Origin: Actinostola sp. cb2023 | Lineage: Eukaryota > Cnidaria > Anthozoa > Actiniaria > Actinostolidae | Reading direction: 5' to 3' | Assembly (NCBI GenBank): GCA_033675265.1 | Contig: JAUJYZ010000027.1 | Location: 1-64,000, forward strand | Length of the DNA: 64,000 nucleotides | Shown here: positions 53,428 through 63,963 of the stretch, piece by piece | How positions within the stretch are numbered: the first letter of the stretch is position 1 | How the letters are laid out: each line of letters opens with the position of its first letter | Notes under the pieces: generated by a model | Told to the model about the DNA's origin: nothing | The model's database searches: none | Seen by the model: only the letters and a program-made list of their open reading frames with translations | Position numbers and translations under genes: made by a program

Positions 53428-54599
53428 CAGAGGAGGTCTGAATAGTATCCCAGAATGCATTGCGTTTCATATTATATTATCGTTTTTTCGTGACGTCATT
53501 ACTTTCTCACAAGGCGTTTAGGCCTATTGCTGGTTACTCGGCGCCTGTCTTCAGTTTTGTCTTCGATGATATTCGGTTATTATACGTTCACTGCGTATCA
53601 AAAGAAGAGTTCTCGGTTTCCGTAACCGGCCTGGAAGGGCTTGAAGCTGTTTTTAGGATGGTTCACATCAGTTTTATCGACAAATTCAGCGAGAAACGTG
53701 TTGCGTTGGTCCCTTGCTCGACAACAGACCACAACTATTCGATGGACTCTCTCTTAATAATAAGCTTTATTTAAGCAGGGAACACCTTCAGCAAGCTGTT
53801 CTCCCAGGTGTCCCTGACATCAATAAATATACAATATACATCAATATAATAATTCAAAGGTGTTCGCAGCCCAGCGCTTGTTCGCCTAACACATCGTAAC
53901 AATTTACGTCGAGATGCACCAGTGCTTGTCCTCTTCGCGCGTTTCTCTTTGGGTTTATGTGGCGTATTGCCCGTGCTAACATACATTCGCTTTGAGCTTT
54001 CATCCATAATTCTGAAAAAGTAAAAGTTTATATTAGTTACTGCCTTTTAGCGTATCTATTAGAACACAAGTTATTGATTTCAGCAACGAAAGAGTTGTTT
54101 TGTCACATGCCGTGACGCGTTGTCACGAATGCTTCAGAGCAATGAAATACGACCACAAGTGTCAAAAAATGTCTAACTTCGGAGCCAGTAAAACTATCTA
54201 AAACGTGGAGTAACTTTGAGTAATTTTATATACAAACGTTCTCCAAGCCTTACAGTACGATAACGTGTTATTAAAATATAAAATGCTCAAGTCAGTAATA
54301 AGAATAAAGCGGTTTTTGGTGAGCGCCTATCACTCAAATTTTCAAAGCGTAGTGAATACCCTTCGTAAGCTACTGATTTTTTCAAAAGACAGCGAGAAAA
54401 TCATGAAATAAAGTCTTCAGGGAAGTAGTATTAATGCACTGGAAACATGTAATACAAATCTTACCTTCAATGCTGGCGATATTGCTAAACAAATCTTGCT
54501 TGTAAAACACTAACAAATCACATTCTTGAAGACTGGAAGCGTGAACTTCACAACATTTCTCCCGCAATGCATTCTGGGATACTATTCAGACCTCCTCTG
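53428..54599. mobile_element. 1.17 kb element with 37-bp inverted ends in the capsid gene
   Basis: Ends start CAGAGGAGGTCTGAATAGTA and are inverted for about 37 bp. GTAAGGAAC flanks it on both sides (53419-53427 and 54600-54608), a 9-bp duplication, or 7 bp (TAAGGAA) if one more base belongs to each end. The interior is AT-rich and holds only a short ORF (53771-54007, Lys/Arg-rich start). CAGAG ends recall hAT and the 9-bp duplication recalls MULE, so the family is left open. Confidence 0.88.
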
Positions 54600-54608
54600 G
54601 TAAGGAAC

Positions 54609-54708
54609 TAAACAAATCCCCCAATTGAGCTTTCTTGACGGGGATGAGTCGTCCCCCACCGTCACCACCGGCTAGGCGTTTGCGTCCAGCACCGCCCAAC
54701 ATCATCAT
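54609..54708 (-). CDS. Major capsid protein, N-terminal piece
   Basis: ATG at 54708 overlaps the TGA of the upstream gene (ATGA). About 33 codons, Gly/Arg/Lys-rich at first, run up to the insertion site, and their frame agrees with that of the main body across the inserted element and one duplication copy. A basic N-terminal arm is common in such capsid proteins. Confidence 0.8.
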
Positions 54709-55031
54709 GAATCGAACACGTCAAAGCTTTCAGCACGTTTCCTGCGTCGTGGTTTCTTTTTCTTGATAGCGGTAGCCGTAGGAGCGCGTCTCTTACGTCG
54801 TGGCCTTTTATGGGAAACCGAAGGGGTCGCCCTCGAATAGCGTTCTAGAGCTTGGGACTTTTCCAACGCACGTTTCTGCAATGCGTCTTTGAAATCTCGA
54901 CCTTCCAACACGTCTCGAGCCACTTGAGCGCCCACGTTGCCCACGGCTTGTTTCCCTACCGCCACAGCCTCTTGGGTGGCACGCACCACTTTGTTTTGAA
55001 TCCCACGCATCATACCTCCGAACCCCACCAT
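54705..55031 (-). CDS. Polinton small virion protein with basic tail, 108 aa
   Basis: MVGFGGMMRGIQNKVVRATQ, with a Gly-rich start, amphipathic Ala/Val/Gln helix (EAVAVGKQAVGNVGAQVA), and strongly basic tail (KKKKPRRRKRAE). Size and layout resemble the pVI/pX-type cement or core proteins near the capsid gene in Polintons. It is placed between the penton and major capsid genes. Confidence 0.55.
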   Translation of the reverse strand: MVGFGGMMRGIQNKVVRATQEAVAVGKQAVGNVGAQVARDVLEGRDFKDALQKRALEKSQALERYSRATPSVSHKRPRRKRRAPTATAIKKKKPRRRKRAESFDVFDS

Positions 55032-55077
55032 CGCGAACGTCGTGTGTGAAGATCACGTCTTTCGACAGGCTCTTTTA

Positions 55078-55529
55078 TCACCGTTCGGATTGACAGGGGC
55101 GAATGTGGAGCGTGACGAGAACCAACCCGTTTCCAAAATCTACCGTTTGACCCCGCGAATCGCGGAGGTACATCTCCACGTCTTGAAAGGTGGACATACG
55201 CAACGTGTTGTAGTGGGGGTGTTTGAATTCGTACGTCTTGCGGCCTCCGTGTACGCCCCCCACCGGTACGATGTCCAACACCGGCGCGTTGAAATTCCCC
55301 ACGATGGAATAATCCACGATGTTGGTGTAGACGTACATGCCCCCCATCAGTCCGCGACCCAACACGATTTCCGAAAACCGGAGACCGCTCCGTAAGACAG
55401 CAGTGGTGGGGAGTGTCACGCTCGCGCCAGTGGTGGGAAGAGTGTAGGTTTTCCCAGACCACACCATCGGGTCATCCCCCAGCCAAGTCAATTTCGTTCC
55501 ATCAGGTTTGGTGAAATGGGTGGATTGGG
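55078..55529 (-). pseudogene. Penton-like minor capsid protein, C-terminal piece
   Basis: Carries LTWLGDDPMVWSGKT, MYVYTNIVDYSIVG, APVLDIVPVGG, TFQDVEMYLRDSRGQTV and VLVTLHIRP, the usual end of the Polinton penton-like (PY) jelly roll. The frame is open upstream to a TAA near 55527 and has no ATG of its own at the expected place. It therefore looks like the continuation of the ORF at 55488-55966 after a frame break near 55510-55525. Confidence 0.65.
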
Positions 55530-55966
55530 TTGAGGTTTAAACCCTAGCGTGGCGTCATTTTTGTTTTTGGGGAATCCGAAGTAATCCACCAGCTCCAGAG
55601 ACATCATCACGTGAAGGTTCTTATCGAGCGTCCACCGTTTCAACACCACCGTGTTCTGATCCTCTTCCATCCAAATCTTGGTCCACCGGCTATTATCGAG
55701 CGTGGCAGTTACCTTTTCAGGTGTCGGTATTAAAATGTCCAGGTCAAAATCAGCCTGAGAACCACCTTCGTATTTCTGCTCGGCAAAACCAAACCGTTTC
55801 AGTATGGAATTAGCGGTGACCGTGAATCCTTCGGAATGACCTTTTCCGGTAGAATCCTTTATCATGGTATAGGTGCATGTAGTCTCCATTTTAGGATGGG
55901 CCGTTGGACCAGACCCCGCGAACATGACCGACGTCATCTTGTTCAAGGAAAATTGAGCGTTGACCC
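55488..55966 (-). pseudogene. Penton-like minor capsid protein, middle piece
   Basis: MWVNAQFSLNKMTSVMFAG opens it, then ANSILKRFGFAEQKYEGG and WTLDKNLHVMMSLELVDYFG. In Polinton penton proteins a LS..L...LGF-type segment stands between the two ends, and this fits that position. It follows a 17-bp tandem duplication that also holds the TGA of the preceding ORF. Confidence 0.6.
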
Positions 55967-55988
55967 ACATTTCACATTGACCCACATT

Positions 55989-56948
55989 TCACATTTCTTC
56001 CACCGTGTATAGACCGGGTTTCAGGGTTGCCCTTCTGGAGTAAGTGAAAACGGGATTGGCACTGTTTTTGGTGAACACCAACCCGTATGCGACCAATTCA
56101 TTCTTTCCATCTACCACACAGCTCCCCTCATTGATATTTGTGACGTGTTTGGTGATCACTTCATGCAGTTGGGTGTTGAATGCTTTCACCAAACTCTCGG
56201 TAGAGTGGTATTTGTCTGCCGGCAAGTTGTGCCACTTGGCACCATTTGGAAACCACGCATTGTTAGGGATCACCCCTATCCCCACTTGACGCATCGGTGA
56301 CAGTTGTTCGATCCTCCCTTCGGGGGTGGGCACTGTCAGGTACACCATGCCCACTTCCCAGTCGTCCGGTACGTAGTTGAGAGAGGCGAGGAGGCGGACG
56401 GTAAACGTATGTCCTGTATTGTCAGGGTATAATTCTTTGGAAGCGTTGCTGGGCAACACCAAACGTCGTTCCCCCATGGGTAAGCGTTTCTTCAGAAAGT
56501 GTAACACCACCACCGTCTGACCACGATCGAACACCGTCAGAATTTTCCCAAACTCGTTACGTAGCATAAGACGAATCGACTCTATATACCCTACCCTCAA
56601 GGGACAATACATCAATTGTTCGGGCTCTCGCAACATCCCGCCAAGAACCATCCCCTCCACCAATCCGGCTTTCATGTCCACCGTACACAAGAGTGGTGTT
56701 TCCACATCACCCACCAACGTCCCAGTCACCAGATTTGAATAGATGAACACATTGTCAAAAGCGTTTTGTTTCCCCAGAGGGGGTAGAAATACCGAGGTCA
56801 CGGCCGCCGTCCATTCGTCGAGCTCGGTAAAATTCAGCGCGTAGGGTAGTGGGACCAAGTAATCCCAGGCCGTGTTCTCATGTTCTGTAGTGATTACATT
56901 GCTCGGGAGACGCACGTAGAACGACTCTCTGTGCGGTAAACCACTCAT
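55989..56948 (-). CDS. Penton-like minor capsid protein, N-terminal piece with duplicated module
   Basis: ATG at 56948 overlaps the integrase TGA (ATGA), so the upstream ATG at 56972 is rejected. The first ~165 residues form a compact copy of the fold: FYVRLPSN at the start, VFIYSNLVTGTLVGDVETP and IESIRLMLRNEFGK then VVVLHF at its end. A second start follows at once: RLVLPSNASKELYPDNTG, then DDWEVGMVYLTVP. The real penton therefore seems to contain one short and one full module. It ends in TGA (55989) after GLYTVEEM. Confidence 0.7.
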   Translation of the reverse strand: MSGLPHRESFYVRLPSNVITTEHENTAWDYLVPLPYALNFTELDEWTAAVTSVFLPPLGKQNAFDNVFIYSNLVTGTLVGDVETPLLCTVDMKAGLVEGMVLGGMLREPEQLMYCPLRVGYIESIRLMLRNEFGKILTVFDRGQTVVVLHFLKKRLPMGERRLVLPSNASKELYPDNTGHTFTVRLLASLNYVPDDWEVGMVYLTVPTPEGRIEQLSPMRQVGIGVIPNNAWFPNGAKWHNLPADKYHSTESLVKAFNTQLHEVITKHVTNINEGSCVVDGKNELVAYGLVFTKNSANPVFTYSRRATLKPGLYTVEEM

Positions 56949-58095
56949 TCCAACTGCGCGGCGGGGATCCAACTGTTGTATTTCTCAGGCCACCCTTTCC
57001 ACTGCACCAACACTTCACTTTTCCCTGCACGTCGACGACGTTTCACAATGGCTTCCACCCGGAACGAATCTTCAGGACGCACCGTCACCCGTTGCAACTC
57101 CTGTTCGTAGAAAGAACCTTTGATGGGGTCTCCGTCCCATTCGTTCAATTTATACCTTGGTGGGGTGCCGCGCATCTGCGACGCGATCACAAACACTTCT
57201 TCCGTCCAGTTAGCCAAGTACCCCTTCTTGAACGCTCGATCCAATTTACTCATACGCACTTGATCACCCACACGAAAGCGGAATCGACGGCGGGGGATGG
57301 ATTTTACGTCGTTGTCGTACAGCGTGTGCCATACTTCTTGGGCGTTTTCGTGTGTGACAGAGTCGGAGCTGCGACGGATCGAGCGATGGTATGCCTGATT
57401 GTACCCGTTGACAAACTCCGGCAAGACGTCCACGTACATTTGAGTGTTCTGGGTGGTGAAATACCGCCAGAGCCGATTTTTGATGGTGCGGTGAAACCGC
57501 TCAACGATTTGAGCTTTGGATCGCTGTAGGTGACAAAATGACGAATCCCTTGGGATTTGAAAAACGCCTGCGCGTGACGGTTGAGGAATTCTGTCCCTTG
57601 ATCGGTCTGCAACACCCGCGGTTGACGGCCTTCTTTGAAAATACTTTGAAAGGCTTGAATGATTTGAGGGGCAGTTTTATTTTTGATCGGACGGACCCAG
57701 GCGTAGCGTGACAACACATCCACACACGTCAACCAATGTTTGTAACCTCGGTTGTCGGCAGACAACCGTTGCACGTCCACCAGATCGCTTTGCCATTGTT
57801 CGTCCAGCCCATCCACTATCACGCGACTTCGACGAAACCGACGTTGTACGGGTTTGTGAAGCGTGTAGCCCGGTTGTTTTTCCAACCACTCTTTCACCTG
57901 CCGACGTCGAATTCCATGTTTTTGAACTTGACGGGCCAATTGGTCGTAACCCGCGTACCCTTCAGCTTTCTTGGGGTTGTAGTACGACCGATGCAACAGC
58001 TGCTGGACTTGGACTTTCGTTTTTCTTCCGACGACGAGGGGGCATCTTCTTCCGTCACCACCACTACAGTTCCTCCACAACAGGCGATCCAACAA
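56945..58095 (-). pseudogene. Retroviral-type integrase with chromodomain, frame-broken
   Basis: The first frame (58095-57516) has a zinc-region helix (RRRQVKEWLEKQPGYTLHKP) and core motifs WQSDLVDVQ (Asp104) and VLQTDQGTEF (Asp165). It breaks near 57515 at a short A run. The other frame goes on to 56945 with the catalytic Glu (QIVERFHRTIKN), a Polinton-type SH3-like part (FRFRVGDQVRMSKL) and a C-terminal chromodomain (EVLVQWKGWPEKYNSWIP). It inserts the element with 6-bp duplications in known Polintons. The overlong first-frame tail to 57304 is spurious. Confidence 0.88.
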
Positions 58096-58104
58096 CGAAA
58101 CCGT

Positions 58105-58584
58105 TTACACCAATCCGACACACTGGGTGGCAGCATCCTCGTTCATCTGTTTCAGGTCGGGTGGGGGTGTTTTTATGGTCTTCCTCTTTCTAGACCTTTC
58201 TTCTCTTCTCTCTTTTCTCTTCTTCCACAGCTGTGCATTTCTCACACGCCACCGTCTCTCTAGGCGGAGCTTACGCGCTAAAGTTTGGTACTCGTTTTTA
58301 AGGTCTGTCAACTTCACACGATTGTATAGAATTTCCCCCAAATTTTCTTGATCTTTTCCATTTAGACGGATGGTCCAATGGTAAAACTTTTGGGCATCTT
58401 CGTTCAGACGTATCGAACGTACTTCTCCTTCACGACTCATCGGTAACATTATGCACCGGTACCTTTCTTCCATCATTATCAAGAACGCCTCCGTGTGAAC
58501 GTTCAACCACGCACGTGTCTCGGCGGCCGTCCACTTGACCGCCCGGTATGTTTTCTCGTCGGTCATGATAGAGGTACTGGTCAT
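58105..58584 (-). CDS. Polinton unknown protein, 159 aa
   Basis: MTSTSIMTDEKTYRAVKW, a helical body with DLKNEYQTLARKLRLERRW, and a basic tail (KKRKERREERSRKRKTIK). The ATG overlaps the PolB stop (ATGA). Its place between PolB and integrase, and its charge, suggest a DNA-bound function. Not recognised. Confidence 0.6.
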   Translation of the reverse strand: MTSTSIMTDEKTYRAVKWTAAETRAWLNVHTEAFLIMMEERYRCIMLPMSREGEVRSIRLNEDAQKFYHWTIRLNGKDQENLGEILYNRVKLTDLKNEYQTLARKLRLERRWRVRNAQLWKKRKERREERSRKRKTIKTPPPDLKQMNEDAATQCVGLV

Positions 58585-61500
58585 CGGTCGCTCTCTCCCC
58601 TATCTAAATACCCGTAGGGGACCGTGTCCACTCCACGACGTACTCGTTTGTAGTAGACCACACGAAAGTCCTTACACATCTGTACGGTTTTCAACTGACG
58701 GCGTTTGGCGTCGCGTTGAATGCGGTACGGTTCCGTCACCACACACTTTTCTTGCATGCCTTCCACCAACCGCAGCATGGATTTAAAATTCACCACAGCG
58801 CTCGACGTCACGTTGAGAGGGATGCCTTTGCACTTGACCTCCTTGTCACCTTGGTCGGTCACGTAGGCGTAACTCTTGGTTCCGGTCGAGACAAATTCAC
58901 GAATAAAGTCCCCCGGCCGATCCAATTCTGACGTCAAATCCCCCAAATAATCCCCCAACGGTAGCAAAGTTTGTCCTGGATGGGTGACGTAGAAGACCGA
59001 ATCGGTGTCAAAGTACAAGACACGTTCTTGAAGCTCTTCCAGACAGCGGTACAATTTCAAACGAGCAAACGCCGTCACAAATGCCGCATGCACCACACTT
59101 GCAAACCCACTTTCGCGCGTGAAGTCGTCGACCCGATCGTATTGCAGTTGAACCAGATTTTCGTTGATCAACAACAGATGTTTGACCTCGGTTTTGGGGC
59201 CAAACATCAGCTCGGTAAACCGTTTCGGCTGGTCCACGTATTCGGTGACGGGTAAGTGAGGGTTTTGACCAAATTTCCCCCACAAACTGTTCAACATCAA
59301 TTTGACCAAATTGCGCAACCCGGGGTTGTTCTTCCAGACGGATCCCTTCATGTTCAAAGTATTCGTCCACGTACCGTTGACGGTCCTCTTCCGTGTGGCA
59401 CCACGATGGCCAACCGGAAGCTTCCTGTTTCAAACGCTGGTAGGTATGCACGTACTTCCCAAACAATTCCGTCGACGTGTCAGGGTAGTGCCACACTTCG
59501 TACACGTCAAGAATGACATACCCAAGAGCGACGGCTTTCTTCAATCCCGGGGTGGTCCATGTACCCACTAAAGCACGTTCTTCGGCATTGTGACAACATT
59601 GCCCACTCGTTTGTTTGAGTTGTTCGGCACACGTTCGACACAACACAAACATCAGCTTCTTTTGAATGTGGGTCGGTAAGACAGGGATGTACAAGTGGCG
59701 CGGGGGAAGCACTTTGACTTTGTTCAACCCGTAATACTGATCCGTCAAGGGTGTTTGAAAGTCCCGACGGATCAACGTCGGGTGGCCGACAGGGTACGCA
59801 CCACCCGATAACATCACGGACGGGTACAACGAGGTGAAATCCACGTAATCGACGCGACTTCCTTCGGGACACTTGTAGTGCAATTTGAGAGCATTGGTAC
59901 GTCCACCAAATAACCCCTCTCGCGGGTTCAGCGGCTCTTGGTGTTTCATCCATTCGGGGAATGTGTCATCGTTGTCGGCACTTTGCATCCCATCCCATTC
60001 GTGTTCCCACATTTCCACCACCTTAAACCCCCAGTCACGCATCCGTTGCGTACGGTGTGCCGTCCCGTTGCGTATATCACCCATCTTCTGTCGTAGTTTG
60101 GGGTGAAACATCTGAGCGTTGGGGAAACAGATGCTACAAGCGTGCCAGAAACAACCATGGAATTGATACACGGTGCGGGTGTTGGGGTCGTACCCGTCCA
60201 CTTTGGCCCCCAAAATCACCGTCTCTCCCTCTACACTGTAACAGGTGTGAAGACGGAGCCCCGGAGTTTGTTGTTCCAACCCCCACAACCATTTCTTGGC
60301 TTTCAGCGATTGTATGTCTCGGGGTGTGTACCCACCTTGGGGGATGATCCCGATACTGTTGGGGGGCATAAAACGATAACGATAGGACCACATGCAGGCC
60401 GACGCCAACGTGATGCATTTCACAAAGGGGTCAAATCCGGTCACGTCGAGAAAAATACGTCGCGCTTCCATGACCCCCCGTTTCAACAGAATCACATCTT
60501 GTTGGCAGTAATGTTTCAATTCTGCTTGCAGATCAAACGTTTTACCGAGTTGTTCGGTGTGCCATTGTAGGAGCGTTTCCACGTCCGCTTCTTTCATCGA
60601 CTCGATCCCATAGTATCCCAACGCCGGGTAGGGTCCCACGTAGTCTTGGTTTTCGGGGCGGTTAAAAAAATGAGGAAAATAGCCTTTCTCTTCGGGCAAA
60701 TTAAAGGTCTTGGAAAATTTCCGCAAGGCCATCGGGAGAAAACATAACGAATCTTTAAACTTCAAGTTGAGAGCCTTCACATACATGTACATGCATTTGG
60801 CACCACGCATCACCACCTCGGGACGTTGTCCTCGCGCACACAACCATTCCAGCAAAAAGTACGAATCGTACCCCATGAAATTGTGGGCAAACACAATGGA
60901 ATTTTGGTGTTCGGGACGAAACAACCAAGTGCAAAAGGCATCAATGGTGGAGAAGACCACTTGACGTTCTTCACAACGTTCACACCAACCATCGTGATTC
61001 GTCCAACCAACACACAGAGTGCACACTTTCATAGCCACTACCAGATTAACCCGATGAACCGATTCCAAGGGCATGGTTTCAATGTCAAAAAAAATGAAAC
61101 GGTCCATAGCGTTTCCATCGGCCTCGTCGGCCACCATCGGTTGCACATGACACAGATGGTCCGACAACACCCACTGACGACAATGAAAACATTGTTGTTC
61201 TCCACAGCGGTGAGAAGTTATGTCGCGCACACCTTGGTGTTGTTTCTTGTACAAATCCACCACTTTCTGACAGTCGACACAGCGGCGGTACCGTTGACAC
61301 ACACTCCACCGTTCTTGACGGCCTTGCACCCGATGGGAAGTGACACGAATGTGGTTTGAATAACACACATCGGATTTGAAATGACGGTGGCACGTGGGGC
61401 AGGGAGTCCACCGAACCACTTCTTGAGAACAGTTGGCGGTTGATTCAAAACAGCATTCGCAAAACGCTTGACATTTGTGTTTGCTCTTTTCCGAGTACCC

Positions 61501-62067
61501 CACGTCACACTCGGGGCAGAAGTAATTCTTTTTTAAAAACCCCGTCATAGTGGTGATCACATCGTAATGTTCGTCGTGGTGAAACAGGTACACATCGATA
61601 GCGGGTTTTTGACCGGGGAATTCACTCAAATCCCCGACAAACCCGATACAGTTCAAATCGTGGTAATAGACGTGCAACCGCACTCCATCGTCCTTCAGGA
61701 CTTCCTGCAAACGAACTAGTTCGACACGTCCGCACGCCCCCCAACGGAGACCCGCCCGTGTGCACAATGCTTTGGCTTGTTCTTCTTCTTGGTGCAGTGT
61801 AAGATCTTGACGTGTGTGTCCCTCTGCCGTCCACTTTCCCACCACCACAGCCCGGAAAGCGCACGAACCATCTTCTGTTTTCTTAATCCGTATCACGGAT
61901 TTCTTTACCGTCACCAAATCTTCAGGGTCTATAGCCTCACACCGAACGCTCCGGTTAACTCGTGGACCACACACTCGAGAGAGACGTTCACTCCGACCGG
62001 ACTCTCCACACACATGGGCAGAGCTGCGTTGAGCACCGTTCCAATAGAGAAAAAACAACGTCGACAA
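58581..62067 (-). pseudogene. Protein-primed type family B DNA polymerase, core
   Basis: Replicates the element. In the 59008-62067 frame: an OTU-like segment (EDGSCAFRAV near residue 66, HHDEHYDVIT near 163), a run of Cys/His pairs (184-306), Exo I DIE at 328-330, Exo II AHNFMGYDSYF at 394, Exo III QQDVILL near 522, the Polinton-type YQFHGCFWHAC at 634 and motif A DFTSLYPSV near 743. A frame break at ~59320-59330 (CCCC/GGG) moves motif B (KLMLNSLWGKFGQ), motif C (YFDTDSVFY) and KSYAY to the 58581-59357 frame. All motifs are conserved despite the break. Confidence 0.93.
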
Positions 62068-62732
62068 AACGCTTGGTGATTTTGAGAGTGTTGGATCTTT
62101 TCCGGTTGCAACAACAAATGCAGGTCTTGGTTAATTTTATACAAGTAGACGACAGTTTCGGTGTCACCCTCCCCCACGAACATCGGGTGGTCGTCGTCCC
62201 CCCAATCTAGAACCACCACACGGACTCCATAATCTCTCATCAGGTAATCATTGAGACGGGTGAGCAACGTCAGTAAATTTTCTGCACTTTCACTTTCGTC
62301 GCAATCCTCCCTCAGTCTCATCGTGAAATCACAGAGAGCCGTTGAACGTTTTTTCATTAAAGTTTCATGTTGACGCCAATGCAAGAACTGAGCCACCGCT
62401 TCGTACATCGACGAACACACAACAGCAACCGTGCGGGTGGCTAAGGTTTTCATCCAGAGGAGAGGTTCTTCACGTTTACGGGTTAAAACCGTTGCAAATT
62501 GTTTACACCACTTCCAGGGACGTTGGCCACGTGGTACACCACCACAAGTCATCTCTCCATCGAGTAAAAATTGTCGTTTCGATTGCTGAACGGCTTCCAA
62601 GTGACGTAGTACACGTAGGGGGGTCAATTCCATCACCGGCATAAAAGGTAACTCAATCGGGTATCCCAAATCCGACCCATCGATCACCAACCGCACATAA
62701 TCGGTGTTCCCCGCCTGCAATTCTTGTAACAC
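61929..62732 (-). pseudogene. PolB N-terminal extension with a degenerate second OTU-like module
   Basis: Starts with the lead-in I know from Polinton PolB (DYVRLVIDGSDLGYPIELPF, RHLEAVQQSKRQFLLDGE). Instead of passing straight to the OTU-like segment it has an extra block: TVAVVCSSMYEAVAQF, DYGVRVVVLDWG, MFVGEGDTETVVYLYK, DLHLLLQ and FCRRC. This block repeats, in order, the segment found at the start of the core frame. It then reads VHELTGAFG and stops at TAG 61929 while the core frame opens, so a frame break near 61940 is likely. Confidence 0.65.
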
Positions 62733-62888
62733 ATGTTGAAGGAGACATTTTCGATGACAAAATAATCACCATCATCACCACCATCATCGTCACCGCCACC
62801 ACCACCACCACCAGTTTGTGGAATTTGATCACCGTCCAATAATTCGTCGAACAAATCTTGATAGAGTTTACCCAAAACAACCACATCT

Positions 62889-62920
<32 letters not shown>

Positions 62921-63516
62921 TTCTTCTTCTTCTTCTTCTTCTTCTTCTTCTTCTTCTTCTTCTTCTCCTTCTTCTTCTTCTTCCAACGGTATAGGCGGAA
63001 GCGTAGGTGTGGGTTCATCCACCATACAAGTCCACAAATCATCCATGTATTGTTCGTCATAATCATTCATGAGTTCTTGCGCTTGTGGAAAACCTGGAGA
63101 GGGAGGTTCTGGTGTATTCCCCGAATGAAGAGGAAATCCTAAAATGTTCAAAAGCGGGGAGGGTGGTCGGGTCCGATGTCTTTTCGAGGGGGGTGATTGA
63201 GTGTCACACCAAAACAACACTTCCGGCGCATAGGGGTTTACTTCCTCGACTGCTTCATATTCTTCCGCCGCCCGCAGTAATTGGCTGTCTCTTAATTCCT
63301 CTTCGGGTGGTGGTGGTGGTGGTGGGTTTTCCACTTTTGTCTCATATTCGGTTGCTACCCGCAGTAATTGACTGTCTCTTAGTTCATCATCATCATCATC
63401 GAGTAACGGTCCTTCAATCTGTTCGCCCGCACGCCATAATTTACTGTCGCTTACTTCCTCCGCCTCAAGCATTGTCATTAACTGAGCTTTTAAACACTCA
63501 TGATCCACTCTATCTA
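62684..63516 (-). CDS. PolB acidic N-terminal region with DSqLLR repeats
   Basis: Three copies of a short motif at residues 30-41, 53-65 and 82-94: DSKLWRAGEQIE, RDSQLLRVATEYE and RDSQLLRAAEEYE. I recall this type of repeat from Polinton PolB N-termini. A Pro-rich stretch, a run of about 30 Glu (GAA/CTT microsatellite at 62888-62975) and a Gly/Asp run follow. Near 62735 the frame shifts against the next piece. No ATG fits the start; instead TTTGTTATAG|AT at 63515 looks like a splice acceptor. Confidence 0.6.
62888..62975. repeat. CTT/GAA microsatellite coding a Glu run
   Basis: About 28 nearly uninterrupted CTT units on the + strand, read as GAA/GAG codons in the minus-strand acidic PolB region. 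Three smaller runs of the same kind lie at 36526-36543, 42380-42420 and 43066-43092 in other Polinton genes. Confidence 0.9.
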
Positions 63517-63543
63517 TAACAAAAAAAAAAGACACTCATCAGG

Positions 63544-63741
63544 TTATTTCATGGCTTTTATTTCTTTTCTCAACGTCAAATACCTCTTTATATATTCTTC
63601 GTGAGAGACATACACCCCACACCAGTGCCGTTGGAAATGGATATACATCTGAAGGCCTTTGGGAGGATTGGCTTTTTGTGGATATACATCTTCAAATGGA
63701 ACTGGTGCTTGTTCATTGGGTTTTCCTTGAAATAAACGCAA
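63544..63741 (-). CDS. Short exon-like ORF, HWCG family copy 1
   Basis: GKPNEQAPVPFEDVYP, then MYIHFQRHWCGVYVSHEEY and IKRYLTLRKEIKAMK before TAA. Preceded by GTTTATTTCAAG, a splice-acceptor-like tract, with the frame entering at codon position 2. Closely similar to the next ORF upstream. Function unknown. Confidence 0.5.
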   Translation of the reverse strand: MRLFQGKPNEQAPVPFEDVYPQKANPPKGLQMYIHFQRHWCGVYVSHEEYIKRYLTLRKEIKAMK

Positions 63742-63753
63742 AGTCAGTTTCTT

Positions 63754-63938
63754 TTATTCTTTTTCCATCTCTAAATACATTTTCCGATATTCCTCGTAGG
63801 GGAGATATTCACCACACCAGTGGCGTTTGTAATACACATACATCAAGAAATGCTCGGTAATTGGGAAACCTTTGAATTGACTTTTTAATTCAGCACGGAG
63901 GCAGGAGAGGTTATTCTTGCTTATCCACCCCGATTTAT
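63754..63938 (-). CDS. Short exon-like ORF, HWCG family copy 2
   Basis: DKSGWISKNNLSCLRAELKS, then MYVYYKRHWCGEYLPYEEY and MYLEMEKE before TAA. TTTTTTTTGTTACAG stands directly before it. Its first part resembles the start of the PolB acidic region (CLRAEL against CLKAQL), its second part the HWCG ORF at 63544. Confidence 0.5.
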
Positions 63939-63963
63939 CTGTAACAAAAAAAACATCAGATTT

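Noticed and set aside
53470..53470. ATG at 53470 as start of the major capsid gene
   Set aside because: It lies in the end of an inserted element; the real start at 54708 shares frame and overlaps the upstream stop.
57304..57515. Tail of the first integrase frame
   Set aside because: After the break near 57515 this frame loses integrase content, while the neighbouring frame carries the catalytic Glu and the chromodomain.
58620..62650. Long + strand ORFs opposite PolB
   Set aside because: They mirror the polymerase codons and have no motifs of their own.
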